Notes under the pieces: model-generated
Told to the model about the DNA's origin: nothing
Databases searched by the model: none
Seen by the model: only the letters and a program-made list of their open reading frames with translations
Source: DASWHK01 sp036398215
GTDB lineage: Bacteria > Acidobacteriota > UBA890
Assembly: GCA_036398215.1 (NCBI GenBank)
Contig: DASWHK010000104.1
Location: forward strand, 1 to 21,905
DNA length: 21,905 nucleotides
Reading direction: 5' to 3'
Translations under genes and position numbers: made by a program
Shown: in pieces, positions 1 to 7,312 of the stretch
Layout: each line of letters opens with the position of its first letter
Position numbering within the stretch: the stretch's first letter is position 1

Positions 1-1310
1 TGACCGTCGTCGAGGCTGTCGAAGTCGACGGTGATGCAGAAGGGCGTGCCGACCTCGTCCTCGCGCCGGTAACGCTTGCCGATGCTGCCCTGCTCGTCGT
101 ACAGGACGTTGAAGCGCCGCTGCAGGTCGTCGGCGAGCTTGCGGGCCGGCTCGGCGAGCTTCTTGACCAGCGGGAAGACGGCCACCTGGCGGGGGGCGAT
201 GTGGGGCGCCAGCCGCAGCACGGTGCGCTCCTCGCCCTCGACCTCCTCGACTGCGAAGGCGTCGGCGAGGACGGTCAAGACGGTGCGGTCGAGGCCCGCC
301 GACGACTCGATCACCGAGGGCACGAACTTCTCCTGACGAGCGTCGTCGAAGTAGGCCTGCTCCTTGCCGGAGTGCTCGTTGTGCATGCGGAGGTCGAAGT
401 TGCCGCGGTTGGCGATGCCCTCGAGCTCCTGCCAGCCGAAGGGAAACTCGTACTCGACGTCGGTAGTGTACTTGGCGTAATGGGCGAGCTCGTCCTCCCC
501 GTGCTCGCGGAAGCGCAGCTTGTAAGGGTGGATGCCGAGGTCCCCGTACCAGGCCATCCGCTGGTCGCGCCAGTACTCGAACCAGCGCCGCTCCTCCTCC
601 TCGTGGACGAAGAACTCCAGCTCGAGCTGTTCGAACTCGCGCGAGCGGAAGGTGAAGTGGCGCGGCGTGACCTCGTTGCGGAAGGCCTTGCCGCGCTGGG
701 CGATCCCGAACGGCACCTTCATCCGCGTCGACATCTGGACGTTGCGGAAGTTCACGAAGATCGCCTGCGCCGTCTCCGGCCGCAGGTAGGCCACCGATTG
801 GCTGTCTTTGGAGGCGCCGACCCAGGTCTCGAACATGAGGCCGAACTTGCGCGGCTCGGTGAGGGCGCCGCCGCAGTCGGGGCAGGTCGTCGGAGCCTCG
901 CCCGGACCCACCTCGCGGCTCTCGGCGCGCTCGCCGACCGCACCGCCCTCGCCCTCGCCTCTTGCGGCGTCGGCGAGATCGCGGACCAGGTGGTCGACCC
1001 GGAAGCGCCGCTTGCACTCGGTGCAATCCACCATCACGTCGTAGAACGAGCCGACGTGGCCGGAGGCCTCCCAGACGCGCGGGTGCATGATGATCGAGGC
1101 GTCGTAGCCGACCACGTCTTCGCGCTGCTCGACGACCCGCTCCCACCAGAAGTCGAAGATGTTGCGCTTCAGCTCGACCCCCAGCGGACCGTAGTCCCAG
1201 AAGCCGTTGAGGCCGCCGTAGATCTCGCTGCTCTGGAAGACGTAGCCGCGCCGCTTGCACAGCGATACGAGGGCGTCGAGGGTTTCGAGCTGCTGGTCGA
1301 CGGTCGACAT
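1..1310 (-). CDS. glyS: Glycyl-tRNA synthetase, class II alpha2 type (partial, C-terminal end outside the window)
   Basis: Charges tRNA-Gly with glycine in the cytoplasm. I translated 436 codons from the ATG at 1310; the frame stays open to the window edge. The N-terminus carries the family pattern around GGLNGFWDYGPLG (residues 32-44), then LRPETAQAIF (177-186) and the class II motif 2 region FRNEVTPRHFTFR (210-222). Two CxxC pairs (C96/C99 and C143/C146) flank a Gly/Glu-rich insert of about 30 residues and look like the zinc-ribbon insertion of this enzyme class. Homologues are about 450-510 residues, so only the end of the anticodon-binding domain should be missing. The gene starts 19 nt after the pckA stop, so it is probably co-transcribed with pckA. 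No clear ribosome binding site precedes the ATG. This is the dimeric single-chain type, not the bacterial alpha2beta2 type. Confidence 0.96.
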   Translation of the reverse strand, partial: MSTVDQQLETLDALVSLCKRRGYVFQSSEIYGGLNGFWDYGPLGVELKRNIFDFWWERVVEQREDVVGYDASIIMHPRVWEASGHVGSFYDVMVDCTECKRRFRVDHLVRDLADAARGEGEGGAVGERAESREVGPGEAPTTCPDCGGALTEPRKFGLMFETWVGASKDSQSVAYLRPETAQAIFVNFRNVQMSTRMKVPFGIAQRGKAFRNEVTPRHFTFRSREFEQLELEFFVHEEEERRWFEYWRDQRMAWYGDLGIHPYKLRFREHGEDELAHYAKYTTDVEYEFPFGWQELEGIANRGNFDLRMHNEHSGKEQAYFDDARQEKFVPSVIESSAGLDRTVLTVLADAFAVEEVEGEERTVLRLAPHIAPRQVAVFPLVKKLAEPARKLADDLQRRFNVLYDEQGSIGKRYRREDEVGTPFCITVDFDSLDDG

Positions 1311-1329
1311 CGGGCGGTGGCTAGCGGCT

Positions 1330-2871
1330 CTAGGCCAGCGACTCGACGATCTCCGCCTCCAGGCCCGGCCAGCCGCGCAGGTACTCGAGGCGATCATCGC
1401 GGATGCGCTCGGCGATGGCGGCGTACTCGTCGCCGCGCCCCTGCGCCTCGTACAGCTCGCGCGGCCGCAGCAGCGGCTCGTCGCCGGCCTCGATGCCGGG
1501 GACGCCGGCGGCCACCTGATAGGCGAAGTCGGGGTCTTCCTGCCACTCGATCGTGCGCTCGGCAATGCCCTTGACGATGGCGCTGGAGTGGGGGATCTCG
1601 ACCTTGCGGCTACGCTCATCGTCCTGGTTGCCGCCGACCCGACCGGTGTTCATCAGGTAGACGTCGAGGTCGACCCGTTCGAGCAGCTCGCGAAAGCGGT
1701 TGCCCTGCTGCGAGTGCAGCAGCGGGAAGAACGGGTTGGTCCCCGGGATGCGCAGGAACTTGCCGGCCTCGGCGGCGCCGCCGGCCGACGTCCCCTTGGT
1801 CTCGCCGAGCACGAAGAAGGCGGCCGCCTGGGGGCCGGCGATCTTGGCGACCGCGGGGATGATGTTGTCGTTGCGGTTGAGGATGATGATGAAGTCGGCC
1901 CGCTCGAGCTCGTTGGCGGCGGCGTGCTTGACCGACGACATCGGAAAGACGGCGCGGCCGTTCTGGGTATAGGTGTCGTCGCAGAAGTCGATCTTCTCGC
2001 CCTTCTGCGAGACGTTCTCCAGGTAGGCGTCGGGGCGGGTGACGGCGCCGTAGATCTCGGGCTGGTCGTTCGGTCCCAGCTCGTAGGTCTTGGCGAAGCA
2101 GCCGTCCTCGGTGGCGTAGACGCGGCCGTCGGGCATCAGCGCGACGAAGTCGTCCTGCACCGGCAGCGAGCCATTCTGGGTGGTGAACGTGGTCGTCGTC
2201 TTGCCGGTCCCCGAGAGGCCGATGATCAAGCCGACGGCGCGCCGGTCGCCGACCGGGATGACCTTGCAGCCGGCGTGCAGCGCCAGGCCGCCGCGATCGT
2301 AGACGATCTTGTTCCACATCCGCAGGCCGGCCTTCTTGCTCTCCCCGAAGTAGTCGGAGTGGAACACCCGGGTGACGCCCTGATTCAGGTACACGGCGAT
2401 CAGACGCTCGTCCGGATAGCCCTCGACCGGCAGGTTGGGCGTGTAGATGACCTTCAACTGCGGCTCGCCATCGTGGCGGCCGGGCTCGAAGTACAAGACC
2501 TGCTGCATGGCCGCGATGTTGGCGTTGGTGGCCTCGATCAGCAGCCGCGCCGGGACGCGGAACTCGGGGTCGTTGCCAATGTAGCCGTCGATCTGCAGCA
2601 TCTCGCGCCCCGCCATGTACTCGTCCTGGAGACGGGCGACGCGCTTGCCCTCGGCGGCCGGAATGCACTTGTCGGAGTGCGACGACGTGTCGTCGTCGAC
2701 GATGAACGTCGAACCGCTGCTGCGCGCCACGGCCCGGGTCTCGACGTTGTAGCTGTCGAACTCGGTGGGCCGGGCGTTCGGCATCGCAGCGGTGCGCTCG
2801 CGAAGCTCTCCGGGGGTCGGGTTGTCTACGATCGAAGGCTGCACGGATACAGCGACATTTGCGGTCGGCAT
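1330..2871 (-). CDS. pckA: Phosphoenolpyruvate carboxykinase, ATP-type (divergent)
   Basis: Converts oxaloacetate and ATP to phosphoenolpyruvate, CO2 and ADP, the entry step of gluconeogenesis, in the cytoplasm. The product has 513 residues. It has the kinase P-loop GLSGTGKTT (218-226) and an Asp pair DD (240-241) at the place of the Mg/Mn-binding aspartates. LHAGCKV (198-204) fits the conserved His of the Mn site, and GESKKAG (176-182) fits the Mn-site Lys. ENVSQKGEKIDFCDDTYTQN (285-304) corresponds to the conserved block between substrate and nucleotide sites. The usual DDEHGW and adenine-loop sequences of the E. coli enzyme are not recognisable, so this is a distant branch. The ATG at 2871 has AGGA 7 nt upstream. 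A possible promoter lies at 2972-3001. The family assignment is firm; nucleotide preference (ATP rather than PPi or GTP) is inferred from the P-loop form. Confidence 0.9.
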   Translation of the reverse strand: MPTANVAVSVQPSIVDNPTPGELRERTAAMPNARPTEFDSYNVETRAVARSSGSTFIVDDDTSSHSDKCIPAAEGKRVARLQDEYMAGREMLQIDGYIGNDPEFRVPARLLIEATNANIAAMQQVLYFEPGRHDGEPQLKVIYTPNLPVEGYPDERLIAVYLNQGVTRVFHSDYFGESKKAGLRMWNKIVYDRGGLALHAGCKVIPVGDRRAVGLIIGLSGTGKTTTTFTTQNGSLPVQDDFVALMPDGRVYATEDGCFAKTYELGPNDQPEIYGAVTRPDAYLENVSQKGEKIDFCDDTYTQNGRAVFPMSSVKHAAANELERADFIIILNRNDNIIPAVAKIAGPQAAAFFVLGETKGTSAGGAAEAGKFLRIPGTNPFFPLLHSQQGNRFRELLERVDLDVYLMNTGRVGGNQDDERSRKVEIPHSSAIVKGIAERTIEWQEDPDFAYQVAAGVPGIEAGDEPLLRPRELYEAQGRGDEYAAIAERIRDDRLEYLRGWPGLEAEIVESLA

Positions 2872-2971
2872 CTACAGATCCTGTCGTGGTTCGGCGATTT
2901 GGGGGATGGCGACAACTCTGGCGCAGGTGGCCATCGAGCGAACAGGAGCCTCTCCGAGGTGGGCACTCTCC

Positions 2972-3001
2972 AGTCTAACCCCGGCCCCCCGGATCACTCA
3001 A
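2972..3001 (-). promoter_or_regulatory. Candidate sigma70 promoter of the pckA-glyS unit
   Basis: On the minus strand TTGAGT (2996-3001) is followed after 18 nt by TAGACT (2972-2977). Each hexamer matches four of six consensus positions. The start point would lie about 90 nt upstream of the pckA ATG. The spacer is very G-rich. This is the only such pair I noticed in the 206-nt gap between manC and pckA. Confidence 0.35.
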
Positions 3002-3077
3002 GTCAACGGCCGCCGCGCGCACCCCGTCCGGTGACGTCCTCTCGGTCGGCAACCACCACAATCCGCGGCGCGGGCTG

Positions 3078-4394
3078 CTACAGGAGATGCTCGAGGCCGA
3101 GCTCGACGAGGCGCTCGCGCAGCAGCTTGATGTCCTGGCTGCGCTTCAGCGAAGCAACCAGCAGCACGTCGCCGGTGTCGATGACCGCCAGGCCGTCGAC
3201 GCCGAGCAGCGCCACCAGGGAGCCGGGGGCGTGGACCAGGTTGCCGCTCGCGTCGATGTGGACGATCCCATGGGCGAAGGCGACGTTGTCGCCGCCGGCG
3301 CGATCGCTGACCTCGTGCAGAGCCGCCCACGAGCCGACGTCCGACCAGTCGAAAGGCGCCTTCACCGCCACCACGTTGCCCGCCTTCTCCATGACGCCGA
3401 AGTCGATCGAGGTCGCCGGCATCGCCGCCCAGGCGGCGGCGCGGGCCTCGCGGTCGCCGGCGGCGAGCATCTTGGCGGCGGCGATGGCGGCTTCCGGAAG
3501 GTGCTCGGCGAGCGCCGCGCGGATGCCGGCGGCCGTCCACACGAAGATGCCGCTGTTCCAGAAGAAGTTGCCGGCGGCCAGATACTCGGTGGCGGTCTCC
3601 AGGTCCGGTTTCTCGCGAAACTGGACGACATCGAAGACTTCGACGTGACGCGCCGGTCGCTTCGTTGCAGCGGCCGGCTCGGCGACCGTCGTGGATTCCG
3701 GGTCGCCGGCTCTGGGCTCCGAGGCGCCGACTCTGGCGTTCGGGGCGCCGGCCTTGGGTTCCGGGGCGCCGCCTTGCCCTCCTTCGAGGGAGAGCTGCTT
3801 GCCGGCCTCGATGTAGCCGTAGCCGGTCTCCGGATAGCGCGGCGGGATGCCGAAGGTCACCAGGGCGTGGTGCCGGCGGGCCGCCGCCACGGCCACCCGC
3901 ACGGCGCGCCCGAATCCCTCCCGATCATGGATCAGGTGGTCCGCCGGCATGACCAGGGCCGCAGCCTCGGGGTCACGCCCTTGAATCGAGGCCGTCGCCC
4001 AGGCGATGCACGGGGCGGTGTTGCGGGCCTGCGGCTCGAGCAGCAGGTTGTCCGCCGGCAGCTCGGGGAGCTGCTCGCGGGTCAGCTCGGCGTACTCGCC
4101 GGAGGTGACCACGACGATGCGATCGGGGCCGTCGACCACGCCCAGGGCGCGCTCCCAGGTGGTCTGCAGCAGCGAGCGCTCGCCGGTGATGGCGAGGAAC
4201 TGCTTGGGGCGCTCTCGCCGCGACAGCGGCCAGAAGCGGGTGCCGCCGCCGCCGGCCATGATGACGGCGTAGAGCTGCGGGTCGGGCGCCGTCTCGCCGG
4301 GATCCCGGGGCACCGCCTGGCCGGGTTCTCGGTTCGCCGCCTTGCCTGCCGCGCGCTCCGCCGCCTTGCCCCGGCCGTGGGCCGCCGCCGTCAC
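3078..4394 (-). CDS. manC: Mannose-1-phosphate guanylyltransferase (GDP-mannose pyrophosphorylase)
   Basis: Makes GDP-mannose from mannose-1-phosphate and GTP, feeding polysaccharide and glycan synthesis. The product has 438 residues. The nucleotidyltransferase signature AGGGGTRFWPLSR (47-59) is followed by PKQFL (63-67); VMPADHLI (148-155) holds the metal-binding Asp, and REKPD (260-264), NSGIF (280-284) and FDWSDVGSW (348-356) complete the family pattern. There is no C-terminal isomerase domain, so this is the single-function short form. Two additions stand out: a low-complexity N-terminal tail of about 40 residues, and a roughly 48-residue Ala/Pro/Gly/Glu-rich insert (about 203-250) made partly of four 7-residue repeats. 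The start is GTG at 4394, 6 nt after the mutase stop codon, with GGGAG upstream, so the two genes form an operon that supplies consecutive steps. Confidence 0.93.
   Translation of the reverse strand: MTAAAHGRGKAAERAAGKAANREPGQAVPRDPGETAPDPQLYAVIMAGGGGTRFWPLSRRERPKQFLAITGERSLLQTTWERALGVVDGPDRIVVVTSGEYAELTREQLPELPADNLLLEPQARNTAPCIAWATASIQGRDPEAAALVMPADHLIHDREGFGRAVRVAVAAARRHHALVTFGIPPRYPETGYGYIEAGKQLSLEGGQGGAPEPKAGAPNARVGASEPRAGDPESTTVAEPAAATKRPARHVEVFDVVQFREKPDLETATEYLAAGNFFWNSGIFVWTAAGIRAALAEHLPEAAIAAAKMLAAGDREARAAAWAAMPATSIDFGVMEKAGNVVAVKAPFDWSDVGSWAALHEVSDRAGGDNVAFAHGIVHIDASGNLVHAPGSLVALLGVDGLAVIDTGDVLLVASLKRSQDIKLLRERLVELGLEHLL
3692..3775 (-). repeat. Four 21-bp tandem repeats inside manC
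   Basis: Units at 3692-3712, 3713-3733, 3734-3754 and 3755-3775 are imperfect copies of one 21-bp sequence, each with a shared TGG at its plus-strand start and a GCGCCG-like core. Because 21 is a multiple of three they encode four 7-residue repeats of the form G[AD][PS][EN]xx[AVT] (about residues 208-236 of ManC). The repeats sit between the YGYIEAG strand and the FREKPD motif, where related enzymes have a short loop. Confidence 0.85.
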
Positions 4395-4400
4395 CCCCGC

Positions 4401-5780
4401 TCAGCTCCCGGCCGCGACGCCGAGCTCCGCCTCGATCCGGCGCAGGCGCTCGTCGAACAGCTCCTGGATCTCCTCCAACCGCTCGGGGCTTTCGGCCTCG
4501 AAGCGCAGCACGATCGCCGGCTGCGTGTTGGAGGCGCGCGCCAGGCCCCAGCCACCGTCGAAGACGGCGCGCACCCCGTCGATGTCGATGACCTCGAAAT
4601 CTTTCGCCAGGTCGTCGCGCAGGCGCTCGCAGATCTCGAACTTGGCGGCCTCCGGGGTGTCGCGGCGGATCTCCGGCGTCGAGAAGGTCTCCGGCAGGTC
4701 GGCGAGCAGCTCGGAAAAGCCGCCTTCGTGGCGCGCGGCGATCTCAAGCAGCTTGGCGCCGGCATAGATGGCGTCGTCGTGGCCGAAGAAGCTCTCGGCG
4801 AAGAACAGGTGGCCGCTCATCTCGCCGCCCAGCAGCGCCCCCTCGTCCTTCATCTTCTGCTTCATCAGCGAATGGCCGGTCTTCCACATGAGCGGCCGGC
4901 CGCCGTGGGCCTGGATGTCGTCGGCCAGCAGCTGCGAGCACTTGACGTCGAAGATGACGGTGGCGCCCGGGTGCCGCTCCAGCAGGTCGCGGGCGAGGAT
5001 GATCGTCAGCCGGTCGCCCCAGACGATCTCGCCGTTCTCGTCGATGATCCCGACCCGGTCGGCGTCGCCGTCGAAGCCCAGGCCGAGGTCGAGCCCCCCG
5101 GCGGTGACCGCCGCCTGCAGGTCCTCGACGGCCTCCGGCAGGGTGGGGTCGGGATGATGGTTGGGAAAGGTGCCGTCGACCTCGGAGTACAGCTCGACGA
5201 CCTCGCAGCCGAGGTCGCGGTAGATCCGCGGGGCCAGCGGCCCGGCGACTCCGTTACCGGAGTCGACGGCGACCCGCAGGGGCCGGGCCAGCGAGATCCG
5301 CGCCTGCAGCATCTTCTCGTAGGCGGGCACGAGGTCGACCTCCTCGTAGCCGCCGGAGCCCTCCTCGAAGTCGTCGGCCTCGATCCGCCTGCGCAGCTCC
5401 TGGATCGCCGGGCCGAAGATCGTCTGGGTGCCGACGCAGATCTTGAAGCCGTTGTACTGCGGGGGGTTGTGGCTGCCGGTGACCTGGATGCCGCCGTCGG
5501 CGCCGGGCTCGTGGAGGCCGAAGTAGAAGACCGGCGTCGGCCCCTGGCCGGCATCGAGGACGTCGCAGCCGGTGGCGCGGATGCCCTCGATGAGCGCCCC
5601 GGCGAGCTCCGGCCCCGACAGCCGGCCGTCGCGCCCGACCAGCGCCCGGTTGCCGCCGCGCCGGCGGATCTCGGTGCCGAAGGCCCGCCCGACCAGGCGG
5701 GCGACGTCCACCGTCAGGTCCTCGCCGACGACGCCGCGGATGTCGTAGGCGCGAAAGATCTCCGCCGTCACGCTGCTCAT
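4401..5780 (-). CDS. manB: Phosphomannomutase/phosphoglucomutase
   Basis: Interconverts hexose 6-phosphate and hexose 1-phosphate (mannose or glucose) and so makes the substrate of the downstream ManC. The product has 459 residues, usual for the alpha-D-phosphohexomutase family. The phosphoserine loop TGSHNPPQYNGFK has catalytic S103; the metal loop DGDADR is at 237-242; the sugar-binding loop GEMSGH is at 319-324; the C-terminal phosphate-binding loop RASNTQP is near the end. The frame is open further upstream, but the ATG at 5780 is chosen because AAGGAG lies 9 nt before it and the protein then begins with the family pattern FRAYDIRG (9-16). Whether it acts on mannose, glucose or both (like AlgC) cannot be read from sequence; the neighbour manC favours mannose. 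Confidence 0.95.
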   Translation of the reverse strand: MSSVTAEIFRAYDIRGVVGEDLTVDVARLVGRAFGTEIRRRGGNRALVGRDGRLSGPELAGALIEGIRATGCDVLDAGQGPTPVFYFGLHEPGADGGIQVTGSHNPPQYNGFKICVGTQTIFGPAIQELRRRIEADDFEEGSGGYEEVDLVPAYEKMLQARISLARPLRVAVDSGNGVAGPLAPRIYRDLGCEVVELYSEVDGTFPNHHPDPTLPEAVEDLQAAVTAGGLDLGLGFDGDADRVGIIDENGEIVWGDRLTIILARDLLERHPGATVIFDVKCSQLLADDIQAHGGRPLMWKTGHSLMKQKMKDEGALLGGEMSGHLFFAESFFGHDDAIYAGAKLLEIAARHEGGFSELLADLPETFSTPEIRRDTPEAAKFEICERLRDDLAKDFEVIDIDGVRAVFDGGWGLARASNTQPAIVLRFEAESPERLEEIQELFDERLRRIEAELGVAAGS

Positions 5781-5823
5781 GGGATCGGTCTCCTTTTCCG
5801 GGCTTCCAGGATACCCTGTGGCC

Positions 5824-7296
5824 ATGGGCCCCGCCGCCGACTCGTCCCGCTCGCTCTGGAGCCTCGCCGCCGGACCGGCGCTGGCGGCCGTCGTGGCGGT
5901 CGCGCCGCTGCCGGGGCTGGAGCCGGCGGCGCAGATGACCGCGGCGATCGCCGCCTGGATGGCCACCTGGTGGATGACCGAGGCGGTGCCGATCGCCGTC
6001 ACCTCGCTGCTGCCGCTGGTGGCGTTTCCGGCGACCGGCGTGCTGTCGTCGCCGGCGGCCGCGGCTCCCTACGCCAACCATCTGATCTTCCTGTTCATGG
6101 GCGGCTTCTTCATCGCCAAGGCGATGCAGCGCTGGGGGTTGCACCGGCGACTGGCGCTGCGCATCGTCGCCGCCGTCGGCACCGGGCCGCGGCGGCTGGT
6201 CCTGGGCGTCATGCTGGCGACCGCGCTCTTGTCGATGTGGATCCCGAACACCGCCGTCGCCGTCATGATGCTGCCGATCGGCGTGGCGCTCATCGACGAG
6301 CTCGGCCGCACGCCGGGGTCTTCCGGCGGCGCCGGTCCTCTGGGCACGGCGATGATGCTGGGCATCGCCTACTCGGCGTCGATCGGCGGCGTGGCGACGC
6401 TCATCGGCACGCCGCCGAACCTGGTGTTCGCCGGCATGGTCGAATCGCTGCTCGGCGGGCAGATCGACTTCATTGCCTGGATGGGTGTCGGCGTGCCAGT
6501 AACCGCCGTGCTGCTACCCACCGCCTGGTACTACCTGACCCACATCGCCTTCCCGGTGCCGCCCCGGATGGCGCTCGGGCGCGACGTCATGCGCGAGCAC
6601 CTGCGCGCGCTCGGCCCGATGGGCCGCGGCGAGAAGGCGGCGGCGGCGATCTTCGGCTGCACGGCAGTGGCGCTGGTGCTGCGCACCGAGAAGCAAGTTG
6701 GCACCCTCACGATTCCCGGCCTCAATACCTTCCTCCCCGAGGTCTCCGACGCCACCATCGTCATGGCCGGGGCGATCGCGGCGTTCTGTGTGCCGTTGAG
6801 CCTGCGGCCGGTCGAGTTCACCCTCGACTGGAAGCACGGCCGCGAGATCCGCTGGGGCATCCTGCTGCTGTTCGGCGGCGGCCTGTCGCTGGCGGAAGCC
6901 TTCCAGGCCAGCGGGTTGTCGGCCTGGATCACCGGCGGCGTCATCTATCTGGAGGCGCTGCCGGTGTGGCTGATCGTGGCGATGTCGGCGACGCTGATCA
7001 TCTTTCTGACCGAGCTGACCTCCAATACCGCCACCGCGACGCTGGTCATGCCGGTGTATGCCTCGGCGGCGGTCGGCCTCGGCATCCACCCCTACATCAT
7101 GATGGCGCCGGCGGCGCTCGCCGCCAGCATGGCCTTCATGCTGCCGGTGGCCACCCCGCCCAACGCCATCGTCTTCGGCAGCGGCATGGTGACCATCCGC
7201 CAGATGGCCCGCGCCGGCTTCGTGCTCAATCTTGTCTCGATCATCCTCACCACCCTGGCGGCCCTGCTGCTGGTGCCGATCTTCCTGATCGATTAG
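5824..7296 (+). CDS. DASS/SLC13 family anion (dicarboxylate) symporter
   Basis: Inner-membrane transporter of the divalent anion:sodium symporter family, which moves dicarboxylates, citrate or sulfate with sodium. The product has 490 residues with many hydrophobic segments. It has two inverted halves, each with an asparagine-threonine substrate/sodium loop: IPNTAVAVMMLP (140-151) and TSNTATATLVMP (399-410). Each half also has a GTPPN/ATPPN motif (195-199 and 443-447). The first loop reads PNT where the well-studied members read SNT. An upstream in-frame ATG at 5779 would overlap the divergent mutase start; the ATG at 5824 gives a family-like N-terminus and leaves a 43-nt divergent spacer. Substrate is unknown; succinate or another C4 acid is possible given the adjacent succinylation genes, but that is inference. 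Confidence 0.92.
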   Translation: MGPAADSSRSLWSLAAGPALAAVVAVAPLPGLEPAAQMTAAIAAWMATWWMTEAVPIAVTSLLPLVAFPATGVLSSPAAAAPYANHLIFLFMGGFFIAKAMQRWGLHRRLALRIVAAVGTGPRRLVLGVMLATALLSMWIPNTAVAVMMLPIGVALIDELGRTPGSSGGAGPLGTAMMLGIAYSASIGGVATLIGTPPNLVFAGMVESLLGGQIDFIAWMGVGVPVTAVLLPTAWYYLTHIAFPVPPRMALGRDVMREHLRALGPMGRGEKAAAAIFGCTAVALVLRTEKQVGTLTIPGLNTFLPEVSDATIVMAGAIAAFCVPLSLRPVEFTLDWKHGREIRWGILLLFGGGLSLAEAFQASGLSAWITGGVIYLEALPVWLIVAMSATLIIFLTELTSNTATATLVMPVYASAAVGLGIHPYIMMAPAALAASMAFMLPVATPPNAIVFGSGMVTIRQMARAGFVLNLVSIILTTLAALLLVPIFLID

Positions 7297-7312
7297 CTGC
7301 GCGGGGCAGCTA
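7294..7312. terminator. Small hairpin containing both convergent stop codons
   Basis: A 7-bp perfect stem (TAGCTGC at 7294-7300 pairing with GCAGCTA at 7306-7312, loop of 5) spans the end of the symporter gene and of the racemase gene. Each TAG stop codon lies at one edge of the stem. There is no T-run on either side, so a role in transcription termination is only suggested by its position between convergent genes. Confidence 0.3.

Noticed and set aside
201..1574. Plus-strand open frame of 457 codons
   Set aside because: Antisense to the glycyl-tRNA synthetase gene and the pckA end; no recognisable domain.
1255..3648. Plus-strand open frame of 797 codons
   Set aside because: Antisense to pckA and manC, both supported by catalytic motifs; the translation resembles no family.
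5781..6002. Longer start for the phosphomannomutase
   Set aside because: The extension runs antisense through the symporter start; the ATG at 5780 has AAGGAG and the family N-terminus.
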